Shown: positions 18,675 to 28,109 of the stretch, piece by piece
Position numbering within the stretch: position 1 is the first letter of the stretch
How the letters are laid out: the number at the start of each line of letters is the position of its first letter
Assembly (NCBI RefSeq): GCF_003732705.1
Contig: NZ_MOBR01000041.1
Location: 307,361 to 371,360 of the forward strand
Direction: 5' to 3'
Length of the DNA stretch: 64,000 nt
From: Pseudomonas frederiksbergensis
GTDB lineage: Bacteria > Pseudomonadota > Gammaproteobacteria > Pseudomonadales > Pseudomonadaceae
Notes under the pieces: generated by a model
What the model saw: only the letters and a program-made list of their open reading frames with translations
Database searches by the model: none
What the model was told of the DNA's origin: nothing
Made by a program: the position numbers and the translations under genes

Positions 18675-18678
18675 CCCA

Positions 18679-18790
18679 GATCGTTCCCACGCTCTGCGTG
18701 GGAATGCAGCCCGGGACGCTCCGCGTCCCAATTGCAGGCGTGACGCGGAGCGTCACAGGATGCATTCCCACGCGGAGCGTGGGAACGATC
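18679..18790. repeat. REP element (GATCGTTCCCACGC class)
   Basis: A complete nested inverted repeat between the protease pair and the MFS gene, about 30 bp before that gene's start. Confidence 0.9.
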
Positions 18791-18820
18791 ATCGTCGTCA
18801 TTTAAATCAAATGAGGTCCC

Positions 18821-20248
18821 ATGCCCAACCGCCCAGCTCTCGACCCCGTCACCGCCCGCTGGTTGCCGTGGGTCGTCGCCATCGCCTTCTTCATGCAGTC
18901 CCTCGACGGGACCATCCTCAACACCGCCCTGCCGGCCATGGCCCTGGACCTGGCGGAAAACCCGCTGCGCATGCAAGGCGTGATCATCGCCTACATGCTC
19001 ACCGTCGCTTTGCTGATCCCCGCCTCGGGCTGGATCGCCGACCGTTTCGGCACCAAGAAGATCTTCTTCGGCGCGATCCTGCTGTTCAGCATCGGCTCGT
19101 TGCTCTGCGCGTTGTCGAGCACCCTGACCATGCTGATCGGCGCCCGGATCATTCAAGGCTTGGGCGGTGCCTTGATGCTGCCGGTGGGCAGGCTGGTGGT
19201 GCTGCGGGCTTATCCGCGTTCAGAGCTGGTGCGGATCATGGGGTTCATCACCATTCCCGGTCTGCTCGGCCCGTTGCTCGGCCCGACCACCGGCGGCTGG
19301 ATGGTGCAGTACCTGTCGTGGCACTGGATCTTTTTGATCAACCTGCCGGTCGGCGTGATCGGTTGCTACGCCGTGTGGAAATTCATCCCGGATTTGCGTG
19401 GCAGCGAACGCACCCGTTTCGATGGCCTCGGCTTTCTGCTGTTCGGCGCGGCGATGGTGCTGATCACCATCGCCATGGAAGGCCTCGGTGAATTGCACCT
19501 GCCGCACCTTCGCGTGATGTTGCTGTTGTTCGGCGGCATGGCGTGTCTGGCCGCCTATTGGCTGCGGGCCGGACACATCGATAATCCGCTGTTCGCGCCG
19601 TCGCTGTTCAAGACCCGGACGTTCGCCGTCGGTATTCTCGGCAACCTGTTTGCCCGTTTGGGCAGCGGCGCCCTGCCCTTTCTCGTGCCGTTACTGCTGC
19701 AAGTGGCGTTGGGGTATTCGCCTTCCCAGGCCGGGATGAGCATGTTGCCCTTGGCGGCGGCGGCGATGTTTGCCAAATCCGTGGCGCGACCGCTGATCGA
19801 ACGCTTCGGTTATCGCATCATCCTGACCGGCAACACGTTGGCGCTGGGCATCATGCTGGCGGCCATGGGCCTGGTCAGCGAGCAAACGCCGTATTGGCTG
19901 CTGCTGGTGATGCTGGCGATTGCCGGCGCGATCAACTCCTTGCAGTTCACCGCGATGAACACCGTGACCCTGATCGACCTCGACGACGCCAGCGCCAGCA
20001 GCGGCAACAGCTTGCTGTCGGTGGTGGCGCAATTGTCCTTGAGCCTCGGTGTGGCGTGTGCCGGCGCCCTGCTCGGCGGTTTCACGGCGGAGGTTGGAAA
20101 CGATGGCGTGGAGACGGTTTTGGGCGCGTTCCAACTGACCTTCGTGACCGTCGGCGTCATGGCGATGCTGGCCGCGACGATCTTCTCGCAACTCTCAAAG
20201 GAAGACGGACGGCGCGTCAAGCGTCCGGAAGAACACATCGAACCTTAG
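18821..20248 (+). CDS. MFS multidrug efflux transporter (DHA2, MdtD-like)
   Basis: A 475-residue inner-membrane drug:proton antiporter of the 14-helix DHA2 group. It opens with the motif-D1-like WVVAIAFFMQSLDGTILNTALPAMA. Motif A follows as GWIADRFGTKKIFFGAILLF and motif C as GFITIPGLLGPLLGPTTGGWM. It resembles E. coli MdtD/YegB in length and opening sequence. It is encoded alone, without the membrane-fusion protein seen next to emrB-type genes. GAGGT precedes the ATG at 18821. The next gene, dbpA, is on the same strand but about 57 bp away with its own apparent promoter. Confidence 0.88.
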   Translation: MPNRPALDPVTARWLPWVVAIAFFMQSLDGTILNTALPAMALDLAENPLRMQGVIIAYMLTVALLIPASGWIADRFGTKKIFFGAILLFSIGSLLCALSSTLTMLIGARIIQGLGGALMLPVGRLVVLRAYPRSELVRIMGFITIPGLLGPLLGPTTGGWMVQYLSWHWIFLINLPVGVIGCYAVWKFIPDLRGSERTRFDGLGFLLFGAAMVLITIAMEGLGELHLPHLRVMLLLFGGMACLAAYWLRAGHIDNPLFAPSLFKTRTFAVGILGNLFARLGSGALPFLVPLLLQVALGYSPSQAGMSMLPLAAAAMFAKSVARPLIERFGYRIILTGNTLALGIMLAAMGLVSEQTPYWLLLVMLAIAGAINSLQFTAMNTVTLIDLDDASASSGNSLLSVVAQLSLSLGVACAGALLGGFTAEVGNDGVETVLGAFQLTFVTVGVMAMLAATIFSQLSKEDGRRVKRPEEHIEP

Positions 20249-20305
20249 GGCCAACGGCCACGGGCCTGATACACTGCGCGACATTTTGTTTTGCAGGCCT
20301 GTCCC

Positions 20306-21691
20306 GTGACCACCATCGCCACCGCTTTTAATACTTTGCCGCTGTCCGCCGCCATGCTGGCTAACCTCGACTCTTTGGGTTATGCCGAGATGACGCCGAT
20401 CCAGGCGCAAAGCTTGCCGGTGATCCTCAAAGGGATGGACCTGATCGCCCAAGCCAAGACCGGCAGCGGCAAGACGGCTGCCTTCGGCATCGGCCTGCTG
20501 AACCCGATCAATCCGCGCTTCTTCGGTTGCCAGGCGCTGATCATTTGCCCGACCCGCGAGCTGGCGGACCAGGTGGCCAAAGAAATTCGTCGTCTGGCCC
20601 GTGCCGAAGACAACATCAAGGTCCTGACCCTGTGCGGCGGCGTGTCCCTTGGCCCGCAGATCGGTTCCCTGGAGCACGGCGCGCACATCATCGTCGGCAC
20701 CCCGGGCCGCATCCAGCAGCACCTGCGCAAAGGCTCGCTGATCCTGCATGGCCTGAACACCCTGATCCTCGACGAAGCCGATCGCATGCTGGACATGGGT
20801 TTCTACGATTCCATCGAAGAAATCATCGCCCAGACCCCGGAACGTCGCCAGACCCTGCTGTTCTCCGCCACCTATCCGACCGGCATCAAGCAGTTGGCCG
20901 CGAAGTTCATGCGCAACCCGCAGATCGTCAAGGCCGAAGCCTTCCACGACGACACGCAGATCGAGCAGCGCTTCTACGAAATCGCCCCGGATGAGCGCAT
21001 GAGCGCGGTGACCAAAGTACTCGGCCACTTCCGCCCGGCATCCACCGTGGCCTTCTGCTTCACCAAGCAGCAAGTTCAGGAAACCGTTGATCACCTGACG
21101 TCCAAAGGCATTTCCGCCGTCGGCCTGCACGGCGATCTGGAACAGCGTGACCGCGATCAGGTACTGGCGATGTTCTCCAACCGCAGTACTTCGGTACTGG
21201 TCGCCACCGACGTCGCCGCTCGTGGCCTCGATATCGATGCGCTGGATATGGTGATCAACGTCGAACTGGCCCGCGATTCGGAAATCCACATTCACCGTGT
21301 TGGCCGTACCGGTCGCGCCGGTGAGAAAGGCATTGCAATCAGCCTGGTGGCGCCGTCCGAAGCCATCCGCGCCCAGGCCATCGAGAAACTGCAGCAGTCG
21401 CCGTTGAACTGGGACCAGATCGACAACCTCACCTCCCAGGGCGGCGCACCGCTGCTGCCGGTGATGAGCACCCTGTGCATCGGCGCTGGCCGTAAAGACA
21501 AGGTGCGTCCGGGCGACATTCTGGGTGCACTGACTGGCGATGCCGGCATTCCGGGCGCCCAGGTGGGCAAGATTGCGATCTTCGACTTCCAGGCGTATGT
21601 GGCGGTTGAGCGTGGCATCGCCAAACAGGCGTTGCAGCGCTTGAACGACGGCAAGATCAAGGGCCGCTCGTTGCGCGTGCGCATCCTCTGA
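20306..21691 (+). CDS. dbpA: ATP-dependent RNA helicase DbpA
   Basis: A 461-residue DEAD-box helicase acting in 50S ribosome assembly on helix 92 of 23S rRNA. Motif I is AKTGSGKTAAFG, motif Ia PTRELADQ, motif II VLDEADRMLDMG (here LILDEAD), motif III SAT, and motif VI HRVGRTGRAG. The C-terminal DbpA RNA-binding domain (about residues 385-461, VMSTLCIGAGRKDKVRPGDILGALTGDAGIPGAQVGKI) distinguishes it from other DEAD-box proteins. The GTG at 20306 (VTTIATAFNTLPLS) is chosen because the family begins there; a TTG at 20291 would add five residues. The ribosome-binding site is weak. Confidence 0.93.
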   Translation: MTTIATAFNTLPLSAAMLANLDSLGYAEMTPIQAQSLPVILKGMDLIAQAKTGSGKTAAFGIGLLNPINPRFFGCQALIICPTRELADQVAKEIRRLARAEDNIKVLTLCGGVSLGPQIGSLEHGAHIIVGTPGRIQQHLRKGSLILHGLNTLILDEADRMLDMGFYDSIEEIIAQTPERRQTLLFSATYPTGIKQLAAKFMRNPQIVKAEAFHDDTQIEQRFYEIAPDERMSAVTKVLGHFRPASTVAFCFTKQQVQETVDHLTSKGISAVGLHGDLEQRDRDQVLAMFSNRSTSVLVATDVAARGLDIDALDMVINVELARDSEIHIHRVGRTGRAGEKGIAISLVAPSEAIRAQAIEKLQQSPLNWDQIDNLTSQGGAPLLPVMSTLCIGAGRKDKVRPGDILGALTGDAGIPGAQVGKIAIFDFQAYVAVERGIAKQALQRLNDGKIKGRSLRVRIL

Positions 21692-21695
21692 ACCT

Positions 21696-21804
21696 GATCG
21701 TTCCCACGCTCCGCGTGGGAATGCATCCCGTGACGCTCCGCGTCACATAACGGCGGACGCAGAGCGTCCATGGCGGCATTCCCACGCAGAGCGTGGGAAC
21801 GATC
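21696..21804. repeat. REP element (GATCGTTCCCACGC class)
   Basis: A nested inverted repeat lies directly after dbpA and ends about 20 bp before the next start codon. Confidence 0.9.
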
Positions 21805-21823
21805 ATTGTGTGAGGACACCGTT

Positions 21824-23002
21824 TTGCGCTCTACCGAAGTCGTGATCATTGGCGCTGGCGCCGCAGGGTTGATGTGTGCGCTGACCGCCGCCGGGCGCGG
21901 GCGCAAGGTGATGTTGCTCGACCATGCCAACAAGGCCGGCAAGAAAATCCTGATGTCGGGCGGTGGCCGCTGCAATTTCACCAACATGTACACCGAACCT
22001 GGCAATTTCCTCTCGCAGAACGAACACTTCTGCAAATCCGCCCTGGCGCGCTACACCCAGTGGGACTTCATCGGCTTGGTCGCCAAACACGGCGTGCCGT
22101 ACCACGAGAAAAAACTCGGCCAGTTGTTCTGCGATAACAAATCCAGCGACATCCTCGAAATGCTGCTCAACGAGTGCGATCAGGTCGGCGTCAGCCTGCA
22201 CCTGGACACTTCGATCCAGACCATCGAGAAGCTCGAAAGCGGCTATCTGCTGGACACTACCCTCGGCCAAATCACCTGCGAATCCCTGGTGATCGCCACC
22301 GGCGGTCTGTCGATCCCGACCTTGGGCGCCACCGGTTTCGGTTATCAAGTGGCCAAGCAGTTCGGCCACGATTTGCTGCCAACCCGCGCCGGCCTGGTGC
22401 CGTTCACCATCACCGATCAGCTCAAAGAGTTGTGCACCGAACTGTCCGGTACCTCGGTGGACTGCCTGGTGAGCTGCAACGAGCAGAGTTTCCGCGAGAA
22501 CATCCTGTTCACTCACCGCGGCCTCAGCGGCCCGGCGATTTTGCAGATTTCCTCGTTCTGGGAATCCGGCGACACGGTGGAAATCAACCTGATGCCGGAC
22601 CACGATGTACCGAGTTGGCTGCAACAGCAGCAAGCCGAACGTCCAAACAGCGAGCTGAAAACCCTGCTGGGGGAAATCTTCACCAAGAAGATGGCCAATC
22701 TGCTGGCGGACAACTGGTTTGTCTCCAAACCGATGAAGCAGTACACCCACGCGGAAATCGCCGACATCGCCGAAAAACTGGCGAGCTGGAAAGTCGTCCC
22801 CGCCGGCACCGAAGGCTACCGCACCGCGGAAGTGACCCTGGGCGGCGTCGATACCCATGAAGTGTCGTCCAAAACCATGGAATCGCTGAAAAGCCCTGGG
22901 CTGTACTTCATCGGTGAAGTGCTCGACGTCACCGGGCACTTGGGCGGCTTCAACTTCCAGTGGGCGTGGGCTTCAGGTTACGCCGCTGCGCAATACGTCT
23001 GA
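21824..23002 (+). CDS. HI0933-type FAD-dependent oxidoreductase (YhiN-like)
   Basis: A 392-residue cytoplasmic flavoprotein of the HI0933/YhiN family, whose substrate is unknown. The N-terminal dinucleotide fold is VVIIGAGAAGLMCALTAAGRG; the family hallmark KAGKKILMSGGGRCNFTN follows at about residue 42. The C-terminal FAD-contacting segment is YFIGEVLDVTGHLGGFNFQWAWASGYAAAQ. I choose a TTG start at 21824 (LRSTEVVIIG), because GAGGA lies 7 bp upstream and the family begins just there. Upstream ATG codons would read through the REP element. It is monocistronic, between REP elements. Confidence 0.85.
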   Translation: MRSTEVVIIGAGAAGLMCALTAAGRGRKVMLLDHANKAGKKILMSGGGRCNFTNMYTEPGNFLSQNEHFCKSALARYTQWDFIGLVAKHGVPYHEKKLGQLFCDNKSSDILEMLLNECDQVGVSLHLDTSIQTIEKLESGYLLDTTLGQITCESLVIATGGLSIPTLGATGFGYQVAKQFGHDLLPTRAGLVPFTITDQLKELCTELSGTSVDCLVSCNEQSFRENILFTHRGLSGPAILQISSFWESGDTVEINLMPDHDVPSWLQQQQAERPNSELKTLLGEIFTKKMANLLADNWFVSKPMKQYTHAEIADIAEKLASWKVVPAGTEGYRTAEVTLGGVDTHEVSSKTMESLKSPGLYFIGEVLDVTGHLGGFNFQWAWASGYAAAQYV

Positions 23003-23016
23003 CACAACACAGCCCT

Positions 23017-23172
23017 CTGTAGGAGCAAAGCTTGCTCGCGATGGCGGTCTTAAAGTCGACATGGATGTTGAATGTACCGGCCTCTTCGCGGGCAAGCCTC
23101 GCTCCTACAGGTTTGCGTCGAACGCGATATTGCGCATGGCACGAACCTGTAGGAGCGAGGCTTGCCCGCGAA
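23017..23172. repeat. REP cluster (one single core and one pair)
   Basis: A single REP core at 23017-23042 is followed by an opposed pair at about 23085-23172. They fill most of the 298-bp gap before yccS. The rest shows no gene. Confidence 0.88.
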
Positions 23173-23300
23173 AGCGTCCGAATAGACAACACAGAACCAT
23201 CAAGGGAACAGATTTTGCTGTCAGATGTGATCGGCGCCATTGCGTCGGCGTCATTACTGGCTCAATTTAGCGTCATCGCCTCGGAAGGCCCTCGCACTTC

Positions 23301-25484
23301 ATGTCATCGACCCCATTTAGTCAGTCTCTACGTCGCCTCTGGGCGCTGGATAAATTCAGCTACAGCGTGCGGGTGTTCATCGCCCTGACCGGCAGCATGG
23401 CCGTTTGTTGGTATCAGGATGAAATGGGGCTGTTGATCCCGTTGTTCCTGGGCATTATCGCCAGCGCCCTGGCCGAGACCGACGACAGTTGGCAGGGCCG
23501 CCTCAACGCCCTGGCCGTGACGCTGGTGTGTTTCAGCGTCGCCGCGTTCTCCGTCGAATTGCTCTTCCCCTACCCCATCATCTTTATCATCGCCCTGGCG
23601 TTGGCCGCTTTCGGCCTGACCATGCTCGGGGCGCTGGGCGAACGCTATGGCGCGATTGCCTCGGCGACGCTGATCCTGTCGGTCTACACCATGATCGGCG
23701 TGGACCAGCGCGGCGGCGCGGTGACTGATTTCTGGCACGAGCCGGTGCTGCTGGTGGCCGGCGCGGCCTGGTACGGTTTGCTCTCGGTGCTGTGGCAGGC
23801 GCTGTTTTCCAACCAACCGGTGCAGCAGAGCCTGGCGCGGTTGTTCCGGGAATTGGGCTTGTACCTGAAACTCAAATCATCGCTGTTCGAGCCGATCCGG
23901 CAACTGGACGTGGAAGCGCGGCGCCTGGAACTGGCCCAGCAAAACGGTCGGGTGGTCGCCGCGCTGAACGTCGCCAAGGAAATCATCCTGCACCGGGTCG
24001 GCAACGGTCGCCCCGGCTCGAAGGTCAGCCGCTACCTGAAGCTGTACTTCCTCGCCCAGGACATCCACGAGCGCGCCAGTTCTTCGCACTACCCTTACAA
24101 CGCCCTGGCTGACGCGTTCTTCCACAGCGACGTGATGTTCCGCTGCCAGCGCCTGTTGCGCCAGCAAGGCAAAGCCTGCCGCGCCCTGGCCGAATCGATC
24201 CAGATGCGCCAACCCTTCGTGTATGACGCCAGCTTCGCCGAAGCCCTGGGCGACCTGCACGCCTCCCTCGAACACCTGCGCATCCAGAGCAACCCGGCCT
24301 GGCGCGGACTGTTGCGTTCATTGCGCGCGTTGGCGGCCAACCTTGGCACGCTGGACCGTTTGCTCAGCGACGCGAGCAACCCCGACGCCCTCGCCGACGC
24401 CACCGACAGCAGCCTGCTCGACCGCTCGCCGCGCAACCTCAAGGATGTGTGGCTGCGCTTGCGCACGCAGCTGACGCCGACTTCGCTGCTGTTCCGCCAC
24501 GCCCTGCGCTTGCCCCTGGCGTTGAGCATCGGCTACGGCATGGTGCATTTGATCCACCCGTCCCAGGGTTACTGGATCATCCTTACAACGCTGTTTGTCT
24601 GTCAGCCGAACTACGGCGCCACCCGACGCAAACTCGGCCAGCGGATCATCGGCACGGCCATCGGCCTGACCCTGGCCTGGGCGCTGTTCGATCTGTTCCC
24701 GAGTCCGCTGGTGCAATCATGCTTCGCCATCGCCGCCGGGGTGGTGTTCTTTATCAACCGCACCACGCGCTACACCCTGGCGACGGCGGCGATCACCTTG
24801 ATGGTGCTGTTCTGCTTCAACCAGGTGGGGGACGGTTACGGGCTGTTCCTGCCGCGCCTGTTCGATACCTTGGTCGGCGGCCTGATCGCCGGGCTCGCGG
24901 TACTGCTCTTCCTGCCGGACTGGCAGGGTCGTCGCCTGAACAAAGTGCTGGCCAACACCCTGACCTGCAACAGCATTTACCTGCGTCAGATCATGCAGCA
25001 ATACGCCGCCGGCAAAAGCGATGACCTGGCTTATCGCCTGGCCCGACGCAATGCGCACAACGCCGATGCGGCGCTGTCGACGACGCTGGCGAACATGCTG
25101 ATGGAGCCGGGGCATTTCCGGAAGGAAGCGGACGTCGGTTTCCGCTTCCTGGTGCTGTCCCACACGTTGCTGAGCTACTTGTCAGGACTCGGCGCGCACC
25201 GCGAAACGCAATTGCCACCGGACGTGCGCGAGCATTTGATCGAAGGTGCCGGGGTGAGCCTGGCGGCCAGCATCGATGAAATCGCCCAGGGTCTGGCCAG
25301 CAAGCTGCCGATTGCGATTCAGAGCGATGCGGAAGAAGCGCTGGCCAATGATCTGGAACAGATGCCGGATGAGATTGATGAAGGGCAGCGGCTGGTGCAG
25401 ACGCAGTTGGCGTTGATTTGCCGGCAGCTGGGGCCGTTGCGCACGTTGGCGGCGCATTTGATCAAGGATACGGGCGAGGTTTGA
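23301..25484 (+). CDS. yccS: YccS-type FUSC inner-membrane protein
   Basis: A 727-residue integral membrane protein of the YccS/YhfK branch of the fusaric-acid-resistance-like (FUSC) superfamily. Two membrane blocks (about residues 20-165 and 395-535), each with several hydrophobic helices, flank a soluble middle domain; a soluble C-terminal domain follows. The second block starts with the family's FRHALRLPLALSIGYGMVHLIHPSQGYWIILTTLFVCQP. The family is presumed to export aromatic or other small acids, but the substrate of YccS is not established. No periplasmic partner is encoded nearby. The ATG at 23301 has only a weak ribosome-binding site. Confidence 0.9.
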   Translation: MSSTPFSQSLRRLWALDKFSYSVRVFIALTGSMAVCWYQDEMGLLIPLFLGIIASALAETDDSWQGRLNALAVTLVCFSVAAFSVELLFPYPIIFIIALALAAFGLTMLGALGERYGAIASATLILSVYTMIGVDQRGGAVTDFWHEPVLLVAGAAWYGLLSVLWQALFSNQPVQQSLARLFRELGLYLKLKSSLFEPIRQLDVEARRLELAQQNGRVVAALNVAKEIILHRVGNGRPGSKVSRYLKLYFLAQDIHERASSSHYPYNALADAFFHSDVMFRCQRLLRQQGKACRALAESIQMRQPFVYDASFAEALGDLHASLEHLRIQSNPAWRGLLRSLRALAANLGTLDRLLSDASNPDALADATDSSLLDRSPRNLKDVWLRLRTQLTPTSLLFRHALRLPLALSIGYGMVHLIHPSQGYWIILTTLFVCQPNYGATRRKLGQRIIGTAIGLTLAWALFDLFPSPLVQSCFAIAAGVVFFINRTTRYTLATAAITLMVLFCFNQVGDGYGLFLPRLFDTLVGGLIAGLAVLLFLPDWQGRRLNKVLANTLTCNSIYLRQIMQQYAAGKSDDLAYRLARRNAHNADAALSTTLANMLMEPGHFRKEADVGFRFLVLSHTLLSYLSGLGAHRETQLPPDVREHLIEGAGVSLAASIDEIAQGLASKLPIAIQSDAEEALANDLEQMPDEIDEGQRLVQTQLALICRQLGPLRTLAAHLIKDTGEV

Positions 25485-25509
25485 GATTTGCGGTGGCTGG
25501 GCGGGCCTC

Positions 25510-25537
25510 TTCGCGGGCAAGCCTTGCTCCTACACGG
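25510..25537. repeat. Single REP core
   Basis: One unpaired TCGCGGGCAAGCCTTGCTCC core lies between the convergent yccS and the binding-protein gene. Confidence 0.85.
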
Positions 25538-25609
25538 GTTGTGTCGTGCCGAAAATCACGGATTCACCCCAACCCACTTGCCGCTTGAAGCTCAAAACCT
25601 GCCGCTGCC

Positions 25610-26347
25610 CTACATCCCATGTTGCTTCATCAGCCGCTCATAACTCCCATCCGCCTTCATCGCCGCGATCTCCCGATCAAACCCCGCCACAATCTGCTCA
25701 TGCGCCGGGTTCTTCAGGCTGACCAGAATGTGCAGGCTGTTTTCACTCAGCGGCTTGGGCAAGAACTCGACCGAGTTGCGCACCTTGGAGGACTCCCGGG
25801 CCAGGTAGTAGCGGGCCACGAACTCATCTTCCAGGGTCAGCTTGACCCGATCGGCCGCGAGCATGCGCACGGCCATGGCGAAGTTATGCACCGGGATTTT
25901 CTGCAGCGCCGCATCCTCATCGAATTCCGGCGAGTAGGCGTACCCGCGCACCACCGCGATCGGATAGGTGTGCAGTTGCTGCAGGTTGTTGTATTCGATG
26001 GGCGCGTCTTTGCGCTTGATGAAGCGCACGCGGTTGAGCAGATACTCATCGGAAAATTGGCCAAACTTGGTACGGTCGTCGTTGTACCAGGCGTTGACCA
26101 GCACGTCGTAGCGGCCCTCCCCTACGCCCAGCAAGGCTCGCGCCCAGGGCACTTGCTCGAAATCGCTGGCGTAGCCGGCCCGGGCCAGCGCGGTGCTGAC
26201 GATGTCCGTGGCCAAGCCACCATTGACCAGCGTGGCATCGGTAAAGGGCGGCCAGGCATCGGCCACCAGACGCAACTTTTCCGCCGCCGCGTTCTGAGTC
26301 AGCAACAGCAATCCAATCAAAGCAAAAGCTCGATGCAATCGCGGCAT
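25610..26347 (-). CDS. Periplasmic solute-binding protein (SBP_bac_3 type)
   Basis: A 245-residue exported binding protein. The signal peptide MPRLHRAFALIGLLLLTQNAAAE would be cleaved after AAA. The mature part has the bacterial family-3 fold: LRLVADAWPPFTD at the start, a hinge around ARALLGVGEGRYDVLVNAWYNDDR, and a C-terminal FDREIAAMKADGSYERLMKQHGM, the closing helix typical of amino-acid-type binding proteins. No permease or ATPase gene is adjacent, so it may be an orphan binding protein or a remote partner of another transporter. The similar protein at 59399-60214 is also isolated. Ligand unknown. Confidence 0.85.
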   Translation of the reverse strand: MPRLHRAFALIGLLLLTQNAAAEKLRLVADAWPPFTDATLVNGGLATDIVSTALARAGYASDFEQVPWARALLGVGEGRYDVLVNAWYNDDRTKFGQFSDEYLLNRVRFIKRKDAPIEYNNLQQLHTYPIAVVRGYAYSPEFDEDAALQKIPVHNFAMAVRMLAADRVKLTLEDEFVARYYLARESSKVRNSVEFLPKPLSENSLHILVSLKNPAHEQIVAGFDREIAAMKADGSYERLMKQHGM

Positions 26348-26603
26348 GCTAGAAAATCCTTAGCGGGCGGGCTGCCCGACGTGTTTTTCAGCCAAACTCC
26401 AAGACTCAAATACCGACGTAGCGGTACTAAACCTTAGCTCATTCAAGCCACTGCACAGCGCTGACTTGCAGATTACACAAAGAAGACAACCCCGCGCGAA
26501 ATGAATGATGGCATTTTGGCCTATGTCACAGATTTCTCCGCCATCGAGACATCTTTCTTCGGGACGCTTAGTATCGGGAGGACGTTGTTCAAGGAATGTG
26601 AAG

Positions 26604-27056
26604 ATGACAATCGAGTGGGTCTGCAAACATCACAGCGATCTGGGTAAAGAGCAGCTGTACGCCATTTTGAAACTGCGCGCCGAGGTGTTTGTCGTCGAGC
26701 AGCGGTGCGCCTATCAGGACGTCGATGGCCAGGATCTGGAAGGTGACACTTGCCATTTGATGGGTTGGAACGGGGATACGCTGGTGGCGTACCTGCGTTT
26801 GCTCGACCCGGAATTGCAGGGCGGCGATGTGGTGATCGGTCGGGTGGTGACCGCGCCTGAAGGCCGGGGCCAGGGGTTGGGGCATGGAATGATGGAACAG
26901 GCGCTGAAGCAGGCTGAGAAGCGCTGGCCTGAGGTGCCGATTTATTTGTCGGCGCAGGCGCATTTGCAGGGGTATTACGGGCGGTATGGGTTTGTGGTGG
27001 CGGGTGAGGAATACCTGGAGGATGACATTCCGCATATCGGGATGCGGCGTTCTTGA
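26604..27056 (+). CDS. GNAT-family N-acetyltransferase (ElaA-like)
   Basis: A 150-residue cytoplasmic acetyltransferase close to E. coli ElaA. It begins with IEWVCKHHSDLGKEQLYAILKLRAEVFVVEQRCAYQDVDGQD, the ElaA signature. The acetyl-CoA-binding loop is VIGRVVTAPEGRGQGLGHGMM (the Q/RxxGxG/A motif as RGQGLG). The C-terminal part LQGYYGRYGFVVAGEEYLEDDIPHIGM is typical. The start at 26604 has AAGGAA about 10 bp upstream. Acceptor unknown. Confidence 0.88.
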   Translation: MTIEWVCKHHSDLGKEQLYAILKLRAEVFVVEQRCAYQDVDGQDLEGDTCHLMGWNGDTLVAYLRLLDPELQGGDVVIGRVVTAPEGRGQGLGHGMMEQALKQAEKRWPEVPIYLSAQAHLQGYYGRYGFVVAGEEYLEDDIPHIGMRRS

Positions 27057-27078
27057 GTCTTGTGCCTGGCTGGGAATC

Positions 27079-27242
27079 CACCCCTCACCCCAACCCTCTC
27101 CCCACAGGGGAGAGGGGGAAAGGGAGCCGATCTTCATGCTTTTCAAACTTGAGTTCGACTCGATATTTCAGGTCGATGTAACGGGAGAAAACGACTCGTT
27201 CGGCTCCCTCTCCCCTCTGGGGAGAGGGCTGGGGTGAGGGGT
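27079..27242. repeat. MITE-like element with CCCTCTCCCC terminal inverted repeats
   Basis: A 164-bp element. About 26-bp inverted ends (CCCCTCACCCCAACCCTCTC and the inverse GAGAGGGCTGGGGTGAGGGG) enclose an asymmetric core with CATGCTTTTCAAACTTGAG and TTTCAGGTCGATGTAAC. The element at 53349-53622 has the same core in the other orientation. No coding capacity. It lies between convergent genes. Confidence 0.85.
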
Positions 27243-27264
27243 CGATCCAAAGCAAACCCGATAA

Positions 27265-27561
27265 TCAGGGATATTCAAGCACCGCTTTAATCTGCCGCAA
27301 ATTGCGCTCGATCCACCCCCGATCAATCGCCCCCCACTCGCGAATCCGATAATGCCCGGCATGGTTGCGCGCGCCGTCTTCCTGTTCGAACTCGCAAACG
27401 ATATCCAGATCCGCCAGCGCCGCAATGGTGTCCTGGGCCGTGCGCCGGGGCATGCCGGTGACTTCGGTCAGGGTCGGGACGCTGCTGGCCAGCCCGCTAT
27501 CGATCAAGTACGCCACGTACAACCGGCGGTAGAAGCTGCTTTTGGTCTTGCTGACGTCCAT
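27265..27561 (-). CDS. Small winged-helix DNA-binding protein
   Basis: A 98-residue protein that looks like a winged helix-turn-helix domain: FYRRLYVAYLIDSGLASSVPTLTEVTGMPRRTAQDTIAALADLDIVCEFEQ, with helix 2-turn-helix 3 about residues 28-50. The C-terminal YRIREWGAIDRGWIERNLRQIKAVL is a helical extension. The ATG at 27561 fits the family start (MDVSKTKSSFYRR) and has GGAGT about 6 bp upstream. It follows the YgjP-like peptidase gene on the same strand with an 11-bp gap, so the two are cotranscribed, and this pairing recurs in Pseudomonas. Target genes are unknown. Confidence 0.75.
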   Translation of the reverse strand: MDVSKTKSSFYRRLYVAYLIDSGLASSVPTLTEVTGMPRRTAQDTIAALADLDIVCEFEQEDGARNHAGHYRIREWGAIDRGWIERNLRQIKAVLEYP

Positions 27562-27572
27562 CCGGACACTCC

Positions 27573-28064
27573 TTATTGCATATCCCGCCACGTCAGATAC
27601 ACCCGCAGATCAAACTCCACCTGGTGATACCCCGGCAGCATGTGTTCGCACAGTTTGTAGAACGCCTTGTTGTGATCCGACTCTTTGAAATGCGCCAGCT
27701 CATGCACCACGATCATTTTCAGAAACTGCGACGGCGCTTCCTTGAACAGCGACGCCACGCGGATTTCTTTCTTGGCCTTGAGCTTGCCGCCCTGCACCCG
27801 GGAAATCGTGGTGTGCAGGCCGAGGGCGCGGTGGGTCAGGTCCAGGCGGTTATCGAACAACACCTTGTCGATGGCCGGGGCGTTACGCAGGTATTCCTGC
27901 TTCAGGTCCAAGGCGTAGGTGTACAACGCCTTGTCGCTTTGCACGCCATGCTTTTGCGGATAACGCTGTTCCAGGTAGTCGCCCAGCCGACCGTCGGCGA
28001 TCAACTGGCGCACCTGGTCCTGCAACGCAGCGGGATAGGCCTGAAGGTATTTCAACGCGGTCAT
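27573..28064 (-). CDS. YgjP-like M48/DUF45 metallopeptidase
   Basis: A 163-residue zincin of the YgjP (DUF45) family. The zinc site is VVHELAHFKESDHNKAFY, in which HELAH supplies two ligands and the catalytic Glu, and the downstream His of SDHNKAF a third. No signal peptide, so it is cytoplasmic. The start MTALKYLQAYPA (28064) fits the family; an ATG at 28085 would add seven residues. The winged-helix gene follows 11 bp later on the same strand. Physiological substrate unknown. Confidence 0.85.
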   Translation of the reverse strand: MTALKYLQAYPAALQDQVRQLIADGRLGDYLEQRYPQKHGVQSDKALYTYALDLKQEYLRNAPAIDKVLFDNRLDLTHRALGLHTTISRVQGGKLKAKKEIRVASLFKEAPSQFLKMIVVHELAHFKESDHNKAFYKLCEHMLPGYHQVEFDLRVYLTWRDMQ

Positions 28065-28109
28065 TGGGCGGGCAACATGCATCATGAAAAGGTCGCCAGT
28101 GTAGCGAAT